From contig JBBPFI010000005.1 in assembly GCA_037974965.1 (NCBI GenBank), positions 1,550,001 through 1,614,000 of the forward strand: a stretch of 64,000 nucleotides of DNA, read 5' to 3'. Positions within the stretch are counted from its first letter, which is position 1; each line of letters begins with the position of its first letter. Made by a program: the position numbers and the translations under genes. A model generated the notes under the pieces. It saw nothing but the letters and a program-made list of their open reading frames with translations. It searched no databases and was not told where the DNA came from. Shown here in pieces: positions 45,701 to 57,758 of the stretch. Source of the stretch: Dacryopinax spathularia (Eukaryota > Basidiomycota > Dacrymycetes > Dacrymycetales > Dacrymycetaceae).

Positions 45701-46824
45701 CTGCGTCGAATTGAGGACTTGTCGGAAGCCAGTCCCAGCAGCAAGGAGCCCCCGGAGGTGGAGGTATTGCCATACACGGATGGCAGAGGGCGCTATCATA
45801 TGGCCCAGCGTGCCAGAAAAGTTCAGCATATCAATGATTTCCTGGAATTTTATGCTGGCGACCCAGCGTGCCGTGTAAGCCCAAATCACGTAGTTCTTTG
45901 CCTTTCGGAAGCTGAATTGAAAATCACAGAATTGGTCTGCTAGGTTAAAAAAACATATATATGCCCGCCTGTTTGGGCTGGATCTCTACGACGACTTGCC
46001 CAGAGAGCATGAAGCATCGTCTCGGAAGCTCCACATCATCGGGAACCGAATCCACTGGCACGCAGCCATTCGTTTGAACTATACAACATATCATCTACAG
46101 CGCGCCCAAGACTATATCAATCCAACCACGGAGCACTGCAACATCATGATGCTCTCAGGAGCTGAAGAGGATCCGAATCCCTTCTGGTACGCCCGAGTCC
46201 TACGGGTGTTCCATGTCCAAGTGGCTCATCCGAACTGGAATCACGGGGAGTCTGGTCGAATAGACGTGCTGTTTGTGCGTTGGTACGGTAGTGATCCTGA
46301 GGTGGCCTACGACGGTAGCTGGGAGACGTCCCAGCTAGATCGGGTGGGCTTTGTCCCCGAGGATGACGAATATGCGTTTGGATTTGTGGACCCGTCGTGG
46401 GCTATCAGAGAAGCCCATCTTTGTCCACTTTTTAAAGAAGGCACGACCGACACATTACTTTCCGGCTATTCACTCGCAAGGGAGGGCGCCATTCAATGCA
46501 ACACTCATGGCCATGACTGGAGGCTGTTCAATGTGATGAGGTGAAAGGCGGTCTTTGTCTAGCGGAAATCATTGACTCCCTTCCAGGTTTAGTGATCGAG
46601 ACCTCCTCATGAGATACGTCGGAGGCGGCGTTGGACATGCCTCGGGAGCTCGTTTTGCAGAGAAAACATTGCGCGATGTGGGACAGAGCGTGGCACTCTC
46701 AGAAATAGATCACGTAGCTTCCGAAGTAGAGAGAGGCGAGGAGGCAGGGGAGCTGGAAGATCCGGAAGCCGAGAAGGAGGAGGCCGACTGGATTAGCGAT
46801 GCGGAGGAGGACGAGGACGAGTGA
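42728..46824 (+). CDS. Plavaka transposase, multi-exon, apparently complete
   Basis: The catalytic protein of the element. Exon 1 starts MGDPAHGITCACGHSFSRI and forms a C2HC-like finger with KHQKNGC; intron donor GTAAGT at about 43024, acceptor near 43077. Exon 2 has FREYTERPLNIPDDY, NIPWLALRKQL, YVGQFQYRPLLQLAVDIC, FHYTPYELYRC, LEEHRRIRAQQIGEDC, FWSDATQAAQFGHSKLWP and FPRILFYAADYPEK, all family landmarks. Next come VLIATIRDLGGCPCPRCYV and an intron at about 44737, then VVDVMHEVELGVWKALLVH, GREAIRRFDGNVSELKKLAARDY, and VVDGLFPEPHNTSVITLLF with MAQWHGLAKLQLHS. The last exons carry the beta-rich tail FWYARVLRVFHVQVAHP and GGGVGHASGARF, ending in an acidic tail at 46824. One intron contains a run of 15 T (about 45560). 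No break was noticed. Confidence 0.88.
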
Positions 46825-47119
46825 GCGAACGTTGGCATTCGGGCATAAGTAGGTTTCTATTCCCTGCTCTAAATACAGCGGAATGACTACCCTACGGAAA
46901 CGGGAGGCGAGTATGACTGAAGTCACTACTAGAGAGAGAGAGATAAGAGAGGGAGAGAGAGAGAGAGAGGAGAGAGCGAGAGAGTGGCAGGAGAAGTGGG
47001 AGGAATCGCGACACGAGCCTTTTTTTGTGCTTTTCCAATGTTTAAATTTTTTGGGGGTTATTTCTGGGGCGGTTTTGCGGCAAAGATATGTGAAGAAACA
47101 AGAGAAGGGTGACTGGGGG

Positions 47120-50100
47120 CTACTCCCAGTCGGGCGTAGCCCCCAGTTGAGCACTTATTTCGGCCTCCGAGTCCTCGGCTTCAGAGTCGGGAATGATCTC
47201 TTCGTAGTGCTCTTGATCCCTCCGAGGTGGCACGAGCCCATGTGTTCGAGCTGGGTGCGGTGCTGCCGATGGAGCGGATTGCCGATAGAGGGGACGAGGA
47301 CGCGGCTGCTGGTGAGACGGCTGCCGCTGAGGCGACGTCGGAGGCCCACGCTGCTGCTGACGCTGCTGGGGCGGAAGCTGCTGCTGCGGCGGCTGAGGGG
47401 GACGCTCCTGCTGCTGTTGCTGGCGGAGACGGTCTTGCTGCTGTTGCTGAGGGGCGCGCTGCTGCTGCTGAGGTGGACGCTGCGCCTGCTGCTGCTCTGG
47501 CGGACGCTGTTGCTGCTGCTGGGGCGCACGCTGCTGCTGGGGAGGCGGCGCCGGAGGCTGAGGCTCACGTTGCTGAGGCGGCTGTTGCTCTGGACGAGAG
47601 CCCACATGCAGCAGGCGACTCATGAAGCTTCGGTTCTCCCTCTGCAATTGGACTGGGGGCAAGAGCGGCCGAGGGCCAGAAGCAGGAGCTTCCGAGCCAG
47701 CGCGGGACTGGACAAGCGTCTCCTCGGAGACGGCACGTTGCCCGGTCCCCCTGCTCCTGAAGGGCGAGCCGAGCTCTGGTGACTCACGTGCACCAGCTTC
47801 CGGTGTCCGAGGAGGCTCTTGTGGGACTACACCATGCGGAGGAGCAGGTGGATCGGCCACGAAGCGGTCGAGAGCACCAGGCCACGGCGCCTGAGTCGCA
47901 GGTCGGAAGCTGACGAGGGGGAACGCGCCCTCGTAAGCATTGCCTTGATAAAGGCGACCACGATTCAGCTCGGGAGCGGAGACCTCATCGAAGCAAAGGC
48001 GCCAATCGGTGTAAAAACGGCAGAAAAAAGCGTCGTTATCTATTGCAAGGTAAGATAGAAAGTACTCCCATTAGAGTGTACTCCTTACCTCTGCGCGCCT
48101 GACCTCCGGAAACGCCAAACGTGCAACGTACCTTGCGCTGATTGCACGCCCAGCAAGAACGATGGAACTCGCGGCCACAGACAGGTCGACCTTGCCTGAT
48201 GCATTCATTGCAACGGGCTCCACCAGTTTCCAGCTGCCACATCGGTCAGACAGCCCATGGACTCGGAGTTCGGCCACTTACCCGCAGGTCCCGTGCGTTC
48301 TGCCTTGGGTGCGCAAACCGGAGACGAAGATGCTTGTATTGCGCCACAAGCGCGTTGGTAACCGGCGGTCCGCCCTCTAGAATGTCAGTGTAGCGGTCTT
48401 CCGTCTACGAAGCGATCAGGCTAGGCCCATTCGGAAGCCAAAAAACACTTACGCGCCACCTGAAAGTTCGACCCCGCACTGGCCCCTCGTAACCTTCCCG
48501 CAGAACCAGTGGTGGAGCTCCAGGGGGCTATCAATGAGCGTGTTAGTGGTGACCTGAGTGATGAGGCATGCATGTCGACCGACCGGATATCCGTAAGTCC
48601 ATCCCTCCTCGGGCAACAAGGTAACCAAGGGCGCTTCCGAATCGTCCGGCTTCCGAGCTGGGCTGCGCTCAGTCTGATACGGCATTAGTTGAGTAGATTA
48701 CCATGTTTGCGCTGCATGGCTTACCTGAACACCACCTGGGCCATGCAGCTGGGTTCGGCTGGACTCCGGTTGACGGGAACGGGTCGCTACCGGCCTCCTT
48801 CTGCTCTCCGACCGCTGCACTTCCTGGCCGTCGGAGTCGAGTTCGACGATTTCTTCCCCTTCGGAAGCCGGAGCTGTTTGCCGACTGGATTCGCCTGGTC
48901 TGTTCCGTGCCGGGAGAGGCCTCGACGTCAGATGTGCAGGCGGTACCTCAAAGCCGTCGGAGTCCAGTTCCACGACCTCTTCCTCAGATTTGGAAGCCGC
49001 TCTGCCTTTGCCCTTCCCACGAGTGGGCGCCTTCCCTTTCGACAGTGCTGGGGCAGACTTCCCACGTTCCTGTTATTTGGTGTCAGCTTTCACGCTTCCA
49101 GAGATCCTGTAACATGACTTACCGACGGCATATTCATGGCTCCCACGGCCTTCAGCAGCACGGCTTCATCCTCGGTGTCCGGAGCTTCACTGAGTGGGGA
49201 ATCCGATCCGGGCTGGACCATGGTAGTGGTCAGGGGGTTCGGAAGCCGGAGCAATGCCTCAGCTTGCTCTCTCGCACCTGGAGGCAGCTCTTCGGGAGCG
49301 AAAAATGGTTTATACTGTCTTCGATGTGAGCACAAACCGAGCCTCCCTTGTGAAAAACCACTCACCGTAGGATTGAACCTGCGGTCTTCCGCTCGAGGAG
49401 GTGTAACCCCACTGACGTGAGGATCCAGCTCGACCTCAGGACCTGGAGTCTCCCAGCTTGGCGCCCTCGGAAGCAAGGGAGGTTCCGGGACAACAACCCA
49501 TGCCGTCTCCTCCGGGCTTCCGAACGGGTTGGCAGCGTCTGTCCAGTAGATAAGTTGCCTCGCCAGCTCTTCACGAGTCTGTCGGGGGCGTCGCGTAGCC
49601 CAGTTGGATAGGTCACCAATAGGGCCCTCCGCATCTATGATGATGCCCATTCCGGCACGAAAGGCCTGGAAGAAATCGTAGTCATCAAACCGGCGCGATT
49701 GAAGGAGTCGCATGAACTGTTCCAGGGCGAATGCAAGACGGGCATCATACACGAGGCGATTTGGCAAGTACTGGATAAGAATTTGACGGATGGCCAGCTG
49801 TTCCCGATCATCAGCTCGGCCCAACAAATGGCTTCCGAAAGAACTTACGAAAGGTTCTGCCCACTGTTGCAGCATGCCTAGGACCACTTGATCGCCTCGC
49901 CCGACAGCGTCAGCCATCATTCGACCTGCGTCGTACAGCCGCCATCTCTGCACATACGCTCTGATTCGCTCGCGCGGATCGCGCCAGACGAACATCGGAG
50001 GCTGCAAAGAGCCGCCCGCCGTGCGAGTTCCGGCCCACTCTAAGCGGTTTCCGACCATCCGCCCAATGACGCTGGGATCATTCTGGCCTGGCCAGACTGC

Positions 50101-50406
50101 AGCAAGCAGACGGGGACCAGCCATCTGAGCCCGGCTCGGGAGATGGGCGAGAGGACGGTGCTGGGGCGTCCTGACCAATGGTCCCTCTTCGGCTTCCGAA
50201 GACTCTCCGCCCGCCCCTTCCACCGCCTGCTGCAGACGTTGGAGTTGTTGGGGCGGTTGCTGCGGCTGTCGTGTGCTCGGAGGCCGCAGGAGGTGCTGCT
50301 GCGGCTGATGCTGCTGCTGTTCCTGGCGCGAGTGGGTGGGTTGTTGCTGGGGCGGTTGGCGTGGCACCTGCCCTGCCTGCTGCTGACGATGCGGCTTCGG
50401 GCGCAA

Positions 50407-50442
<36 letters not shown>

Positions 50443-50503
50443 AGGCTGCTGCTGCTGCTGCTGCTGAGGCTGCTGCTGCTGCCGCTGCTGCTGCTGCTGC
50501 TGC

Positions 50504-50553
<50 letters not shown>

Positions 50554-51123
50554 AGGCTGCTGCTGCTGAGCGGCGCGCTCGGTTATCGGTGGACCGCCAA
50601 AGATCGGACGAGGTCGAGGAGCCCCTCCCAGGGAGCGACGTGCTCTCCCGGTGTTTGCTCGCACAGGGGGAGGGGAATCGCTCTGCAGCTCATCCTCCGA
50701 TTCGGGAAGAAATAACGGGTCGGAAGCCGACGGAGGAGCAGGACGAGGAGCTGGGCGTGCTGTTGGGGGTGCTGGACGTGCGTTTGAGGGCAGTTCGGAA
50801 GCGCCTGTCGTCGGTGGAGCCCTGCGGCGGTACGGGTTGAACACAGGTACGCCAAGTGGGGAACCCACTGGCTGCTGGATCGGAGGCCCAGTCGCGGCGG
50901 AAGGCACTGATCGCGGGGGTGCGGCTTCCTCGTCGTCGTCCAGCATGCTGGGACCGAATCGCCTGGCGGTAGGGGAGGGGTCACCAGTGGGATGGCTTCC
51001 GACCGGTGCACCAGGCACTCTGGACGGATGGCCATCGAGCTGCCGAGCAGCGGAGGGACTGACAGTGTTTGCCGGAGGAGCTGTGGAGCGAGTGGAGCGA
51101 CCAGTATTGGTTGATTTGGACAT
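47120..51123 (-). CDS. Plavaka accessory protein: polyQ tract, SPRY-free core, Cys cluster, Gln/Pro tail
   Basis: The start MSKSTNTGRSTRST at 51123 leads into a Pro/Arg-rich part, a polyQ tract (50400-50575), and a folded core (MFVWRDPRERIRAYVQRW, RRFDDYDFFQAFRAGMGI, LARQLIYWTDAANPFGSPEE). Downstream exons have repeated acidic KSEEEVVELDSDGFEV / GEEIVELDSDGQEV. Then comes EEGWTYGYPVGRHACLITQV and, at 48240-48120, the cluster CNECIRQGRPVCG...CWACNQRKVRC, a Zn2Cys6-like arrangement (C-x2-C-x6-C ... C-x2-C-x5-C). The next exon joins DNDAFFCRFYTDWRLCFDEV into a Gln/Pro-rich tail that ends ISAQLGATPDWE at 47120. Proteins with such a Cys cluster accompany Plavaka in other Agaricomycetes, role unknown. 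The Cys cluster plus basic residues make it a candidate DNA binder. Exon joins between 48.0 and 49.1 kb are inferred. Confidence 0.65.
50400..50575. repeat. Trinucleotide CTG/CAG tract encoding polyglutamine
   Basis: Nearly pure CTG repeats on the plus strand (CAG on the coding minus strand), broken by a few CCG and AGG triplets. They encode Gln with occasional Pro and Arg. Related shorter tracts lie at 47340-47590 in the 3' exon of the same gene. Length is likely variable between strains. Confidence 0.95.
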
Positions 51124-52011
51124 CTTGAGAGGATGGGGATGAGTCAAGCTAGCAAACGGACCAGATTTATACGGGGAAAAGAGAAAGGAGAGAGGCCAAA
51201 GGAGAGTGACGAGCTCACCCTGGTAACGGCCAGCACCGCTTGCAAAAATCGGAAGCCAAACACATGCTTGCCTCGAGGCGCGCTGCGCGTCGGAAGCCCG
51301 CTGGGGCTGTGCAGAAGCGTTCGGTTTAGATGATCCCACGTATACCGACCTGAATGGCGAAGCGTAAGTCCAAGACGACCACACTTCGCTAGCCTCACAA
51401 GGAGGGTATGCTCGGGAGCACGCTATGCGAATTATGGAATGTGCGTGGTCCACTCAGCCAGACGGGCTTCCGAAGGAGGTACCACGACCTGGCCACACTT
51501 AGCTCACGAACGAGATGAAGAGCTGAATGTCGACGTACCACTGTGTGGTTTAAGACGGAAGCCATCGGAGTGGCCTAGTTTCTGTGCCAGTGGCCTCGGG
51601 AACGTGCGTGAAGACTAAACTGAGAGGAATTGACATTGTGCCAGCACTGGCAGCCTGCGAGACGACAATGTCGGAGGCGAATGTACAAGGAGTGTGGCAA
51701 GGGCAGGGAGGGGAGGCTGGGGAGATACAGAATCAGGGTTGAGTTGGATGGAGGCGATGGGCGAGCTCCCGAAGGTTTTGTAGCCACCGTGCGAAGGAGA
51801 GAGCAGCGTCTCCCACATGACGGGAGAACTTAGCGGAAGCGGCTGCGCGTTTTGGAAACAAACAAACGGATGTAATATCCTGACGCGGCCTTCCAAGTAG
51901 TCCCAAGTGTTGTGTCATAGTAATAACGGTGATGTAATTGTCTTATAAGTGTATGGCCAAGGCCGGCTAGGCTCGCCCTACCTTACCATCCTGCTTCCGA
52001 AAGGCCGAGTT

Positions 52012-52073
52012 CTGACAAGGCCTGATAAGGCCTTGCGCGGGCTTCCGAGGGCGCTGGACCCTGGCCGCGCTGG
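52012..52073. repeat. Right inverted-repeat blocks of the Plavaka element
   Basis: CTGACAAGGCCTGATAAGG (52012-52030) and GACCCTGGCCGCGCTGG (within 52056-52073) are the inverted partners of the left blocks. Copies of the dispersed 7-mer lie between and beside them (51993, 52042, 52082). Confidence 0.65.
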
Positions 52074-52459
52074 CCGAGCACACGGAAGCATTGGGTCCGA
52101 GCTGGCAGGGGAGACCAGGGACGCGCAGTTTTCATGATGCATTAGTACTCCACGGGGTCTATTGGGCTTGCCGTACCCCGCTGGAAGCTTTAGTGGCATA
52201 GAAATCATATGGGTCATTATTAAAGCACGTTCATGTCTTGTAAGACATATCGCCATATATTGTCGCGTATCTGATAACGCAGCTGCCAAAAATACAAGTG
52301 CCGAGATCCCTGAAAGAGGCTAAGGCGACCGCTGATAGCCAGTTCCGCCCAAGGGCCGCATGGGCGTGCGCGTCGTGGGGACCTGGCGCGAATTGCCAGC
52401 TTTGGATGTAAGCGCTGGTTGCATCCACAAAGGCAGAGAGATGTCCGATGTCCAGGGCA

Positions 52460-52997
52460 CTATTTGTTGGCTTTCGCCGCTCGCTCTGATAAGCGCCGGT
52501 CCAGATAGGGCAGGGCTGCACTGGTGTCAATTGTCGTCTCGACGGTGAACGAAAGCACGCACTGTCGGCTGTGACCTGCCTGCCATTCCATCGTCGCCAA
52601 GCACTGATAGCATGCTACAATATGAAGTCAGACATACGCGACTTCCAACGAAGTTCGTACTAACGCACCTCGTGCTCCTCCTCAAGGCTATCCAGCTTGC
52701 TCTCACACTGCGCAATGTGCCACAGCACCGCTAGCCGGCTCGAGTTCTCGGCCGCTTGCATCGCCGCGGTGATGCTGTCGCCAATGTCAGTGCAAATCAA
52801 GCGGGCCGCACGGCAGAAAAGACGCACTCAGCGAAAGTCTTCGCGATCCGCTCTCCATCTGCCTTCGTCACCGCCTTCTCAGCAGCGAGCTGAGCGACAA
52901 TGTCGCGCAAGGTGCTGGCGCGATCGAGCACACTATTTCGCCGGTCGTTAAGCCTGCTGGGTGAGGCGAGGAGGAGAAGTATGCAGTTGGAGGGCAT
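52460..52997 (-). CDS. Small unrecognised helical protein
   Basis: Exon 1 starts MPSNCILLLLASPSRLNDRR and runs through LRDIVAQLAAEKAVTKADGERIAKTF. An intron (donor GTGCGT near 52829, acceptor GACAG) leads to ITAAMQAAENSSRLAVLWHIAQ and ESKLDSLEEEHE. A second intron (about 52670-52622) leads to a short last exon whose frame is uncertain (end 52460 or 52527). The helical, Glu/Ala-rich middle suggests a coiled coil. No family recognised. It lies just right of the Plavaka element and is on the host side by the absence of the 7-mer. Confidence 0.4.
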
Positions 52998-53771
52998 GCG
53001 ATGCAGTCCGGAGTAGTCGCGTGCTCTTCAAATGCTGGTGTCACGCGACCGCCAACCGCCGAGTATGTCGTGGATGGAATATGGGATGAGAGCAGGAGAA
53101 CGATGCGAAGCAAGCTGGGCGACCAGAGCTAAGGGGGTATACCAGACACCACGGGTATGTGAACACGACCCAGCAACTCTCCAAAAGACGGGGTACGCGG
53201 GGACGGTGAGCGGGGAACGGGGAAAAGGAGATCCGCGCGTACGGATGTCGCGGCAGTCGGTCCCTATAAAACCCAGCTCGACCGACTCACGAACCTCACG
53301 CAGGCTCGGCTAACGCCCGCTCAGCCCCATGCGGGTCATGTGGTGCAGGCAGGCTTCTTGAGGTAATCTACGCGCCCGCAAGAATTCATCCTGCATGTGT
53401 TGTAACGAAACCGCTGAGGTCAGGTTGCGACGAAGCAAGTTTTGGGGGAAAGGGACGGTGACGGTCGTCCACTGGTGCAACCCGCGCCGCAAGGGAAGGA
53501 AGAGAAGACGAGAATAGGGCACAGCATTAGGGGCAGTAGGGCTTGGCATGCTTCTGAACTTCCACAAATGCGTCACCAATTCAAGGCAAATCTGTTCTGC
53601 TTTGCTCACTCGCGCGCTCGGGTTGTGTGAATGGGCAGCGTATTAAACGGATTGTATTGACTACTCGAATGTTCGCGATTCGAACCGATACTCTTCTGCC
53701 TACAGTCCCGGGCAATTGACGGCCTGGAGTATGCAAGACGGAATGACGATAGGGGTGCCGATAGGGCGAAC
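52998..53771. other. Spacer upstream of the small helical gene
   Basis: Promoter region and the 3' flank of the next minus-strand gene. Open frames (53032-53313 plus, 53310-53609 minus) show no motif. Confidence 0.55.
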
Positions 53772-54462
53772 TTACAGCCCAAGACCGGCAGGGACGAGGA
53801 CAGCAATGGTCTTGACGAGGACGGCAAGGTTGACATTGAGGATGACCTTGACGTTCAGGCAGAGGCCGGCGATGATGCTGAGCACGCCGGATGCGCAGAC
53901 GTTGAGCGCGACGAGCAGGCCAGCAATGGCAGCGTCGAGGCCGGCCAGGGACGGGCAAGCCAGGAAGTTGGGCACGAAGAGGCAGGTGTTGAGGACGGCG
54001 AAGATGGACTGTGCAAGTGAAGCCTAATCAGTCGTGTTCTCATGCAGGATTTGGAACGACGTACGACGAGGATGTCAGCGGCGGCATTGGCGATGACATC
54101 GGCCTGGGCGCCGACCTCGAGACCGGGGAGCTTGACGAAGACATCGACGACGGCGTTGATGTGAGCGGTCAGGGTGACGATTGCGTTCTCGTAGTCAACG
54201 ATGTTCAGGTCCTTCTGTGCGACGAGGTTGGCTGTGGTACGTCAGCATGCGCGGTAAAACATACGCTACGCTCGGACGTACCAATGACGGCAACATCAGC
54301 CTTGACCTGGGCGTCGAGGCTGACGAGCGCATCCACGACGGCATCGTCGTTGCAGCCGCAGCGCGCCTGGAGAGCCGCGTACTTCTCGAGGGGAGCAGCG
54401 GCGGCGAGGAGGCCGAAGGAAAGGAAGGCAAGGGCGAAGGAGATGAACTTGGAGAACTGCAT
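53772..54462 (-). CDS. Small secreted hydrophobic protein
   Basis: The start at 54462 gives a signal peptide, MQFSKFISFALAFLSFGLLAAAA, with cleavage near APLEKY. A short Cys motif ARCGCNDD and helical DALVSLDAQVKADVAVIG follow. Intron 1 is about 54240-54287. The middle exon reads KDLNIVDYENAIVTLTAHIN and LPGLEVGAQADVIANAAADIL. Intron 2 (about 54012-54061) precedes LNTCLFVPNFLACPSLAGLD and a very hydrophobic end (LSIIAGLCLNVKVILNVNL ... LVPAGLGL). The spacing of its Cys residues is not that of a hydrophobin. The role is unknown; it may be a wall or surface protein. Confidence 0.7.
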
Positions 54463-55582
54463 TGTTGGTATTTGAAAGGAGTGTGGGTGGTAAGGAGCGA
54501 CTGGGTTGCTAAGAGCAGGAGAGCGAAAGAGAGCAAAGAGAGGATGGGTGCTTGAGCCTCTCAACGGGCAGGTTCTTATACATCTTGGAGGCAGGAGGAA
54601 CTCTGTAAAATTCTGTGTTTACGTTGTGTGCAGAACTTGCTTGTTCGGCGGCGGGGAACGGCTACCTTCGCAGCCGACCAACCCCGCCCCGTTCATATTT
54701 GCTAGAACGGGCCTCTTTGCTTCTGAAGGTCTGTCGTCTTCTCACGCAGAAGGCCCTCCGCGCTGAAATGCATGTGTCGCGGGATTCCGGCATGACGAAG
54801 ACCACTTTTGCAGTGCAGTGCATTTGGCGTGAGTCGTTCCTGCCCCTTGGTCCTGGTGACGTTCTGTCTTTCTGCTTGTCAAAAAGAAGTGGCGAGAGGC
54901 AAGAACATAGCAACCTTCAAGAGAAGGCGGATAAATAATGCAAGAGGCCACAAGAATTAAGGAGAACAGAAGTCACGAAGCGCAGAAGATGTTGCAGGGG
55001 ATATATGAAAGACTGGATGCTTCTGATTCTCTTCGCACTGATCGGACGACCTCTTAGCGGGAGGCATGCATCCCTCCCGTTTCATCAGAACATGAGGCAA
55101 GAAGCATCGCCCATCATGCCAAAGCAGGAGAAGCACTCGTTGAGAGAACCTCGCACCTTCGCTCTTCGCATTTGAAGTGCAAGTACGGCAATGATGCCGC
55201 GCTCAAGTCAAAGGCAGTCTGTGCACATGCCGAACGAAGTGCAACACAAAAACGCACCGTCGCCATTCAGGGGGAATTCTTGCTAAGGGCCTGGTGGCCG
55301 AATTACACGGAGCCGCGGCAAAGAAGCAATCTTCGAAGATTGCATCCGAGGCGATTCGCGAAGAGAAGACTGCGCCCCTCCCGTTGAATCGGGCTGGTCT
55401 CTTTCCTTCTTCGGCGGAGGGGAGGGACCATAGAAACAACTCTGATGAGGCGGATGGAACGGGCCTTTCAGCCCTGGTGCGTGACGAGCTTCGTGTTTCT
55501 GTTTGCACTTCATCAAGATTCGACAACAACTGTACTCGCACTCGCAAAGCTTGCGAAGTTCTTTACCACTACCGCTGTGCGA
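54463..55582. other. Spacer between the secreted-protein and AKR genes
   Basis: About 1.1 kb. Frames at 54615-54938 and 55294-55728 (plus) are open but have no motif or introns, and the second runs antisense into the AKR gene. Likely the promoter of the secreted-protein gene and the AKR 3' flank. Confidence 0.55.
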
Positions 55583-56853
<1,271 letters not shown>

Positions 56854-56933
56854 ATCGACACGAATAACGATGGTGAGACACCAGGATGCGAAAGGGGGTG
56901 GGCGGAGTCCTTAGGCCATAGTCCTCCCAGACT

Positions 56934-57700
56934 TTATATACGCATCACGGCCAAATGCATGTACGCAGAGAATATCATGGCACACCAACAGTATCCTGAC
57001 ATTGTAGATGTTGTTCGACCGATTTCGGTGTCCAGGCAGAGAGAGCCGGACCCTTGGCCGTCCGGTGGACTGACATCGGACCGAGCACACAGTGTCCGGA
57101 CGAATTTGCACGGCAATGTCGATGTACAACCACCTCCTACGGCGAAGGTTACGAAGAAGCAACCGACAAGACCGTTGCGGTGATGAGTGATCCAGTAAGC
57201 TGAGTAAGCCAGTAACAGCACGGCGATGGCAGGACCCTTCATGTGGGCCCTCAGAGCGACCATGAAGCACCCGGCCGACGTGGTACCGAGTTGCGCTTTT
57301 CTTCACCGTGGTACGACCAGTTCTGTATCCCATGATGGTTGGAAACCCAGAATCATAGCAAGGCCGACATCATCTGCCTCAGTCCGGCGAATTGCGGAGT
57401 TAGTCAGGATTCTCAACCAGAGGCTTGCCGAGAGCATTGCATAAAAGATATGTATCGGAGATCCATGATACACAATCAGCCGGTGTTGCCAGACCAGTTA
57501 GACGTCCGTACTCCAGTGCCGAATCTCATCTTCGCATGTAAGAATGAGTGTGCAGAGGAGTCCTGTCCACAGGAAGTGTCTGGGCAGCTGAGGGACGACC
57601 AACCCCCCGCGAAGCCAACGGCCGGTGGCTATGCAGAAGCATGCCTCACCAAGGGCGTGTACGGCACGACCACGTTAAGACGCTCTGGACGCAAGTAACT
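56934..57700 (-). CDS. Possible multi-span membrane protein
   Basis: Several consistent minus-strand segments suggest a gene divergent from COG1: LVVPQLPRHFLWTGLLCTLIL, IHIFYAMLSASLWLRILTNSAIR, PAIAVLLLAYSAYWIT, GLVGCFFVTFAVGGGC, and an end at MHLAVMRI (56934). Hydrophobic spans alternate with charged loops as in basidiomycete integral membrane families, but I recognise none, and the start and introns are not resolved. Confidence 0.35.
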
Positions 57701-57758
57701 GTTGTACTAACCTGCGTTAAGTACGGGAAAGCTGTAGTCGGCTCAGCTTGTTCTCGCG

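Larger units (their letters stand above)
40598..52090. repeat. About 48 dispersed copies of CGGAAGC/GCTTCCG
   Basis: Counted by eye. The favoured longer form is TCGGAAGCC (or GGCTTCCGA). Examples: 40598, 40679, 41174, 41258, 41847, 42914, 43236, 43330, 43391, 43738, 44717, 45434, 45723, 46022, 46764, 47685, 47905, 48432, 48632, 48645, 48860, 49239, 49470, 49518, 49822, 50190, 50721, 50995, 51252, 51290, 51470, 51560, 51993, 52042. Chance would give one or two 7-mers over both strands in this length at even base composition. Copies are in exons of all three genes, in introns and in spacers, on both strands and in several reading frames, so protein coding cannot explain them. Confidence 0.92.
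40225..52110. mobile_element. Plavaka-type (CACTA superfamily) DNA transposon, three genes, apparently complete
   Basis: The roughly 11.9-kb interval is bracketed by inverted sequence blocks (40245-40297 and 52012-52073). It carries a DUF6698 gene (minus), a full Plavaka transposase (plus) and a large polyQ, Cys-cluster protein (minus). The 7-mer CGGAAGC/GCTTCCG recurs about 48 times from 40598 to 52090 and fades at both edges. Exact ends and target duplication were not resolved. The open, well-spliced genes suggest a young insertion. Confidence 0.8.

Noticed and set aside
50143-50840. Long plus-strand frames rich in Leu or Ala (190 and 220 codons)
   Set aside because: They are mirror readings of the CAG tract of the minus-strand polyQ gene.
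53772-54462. Hydrophobin
   Set aside because: The protein is small, secreted and hydrophobic, but it lacks the eight-Cys pattern with two CC pairs.
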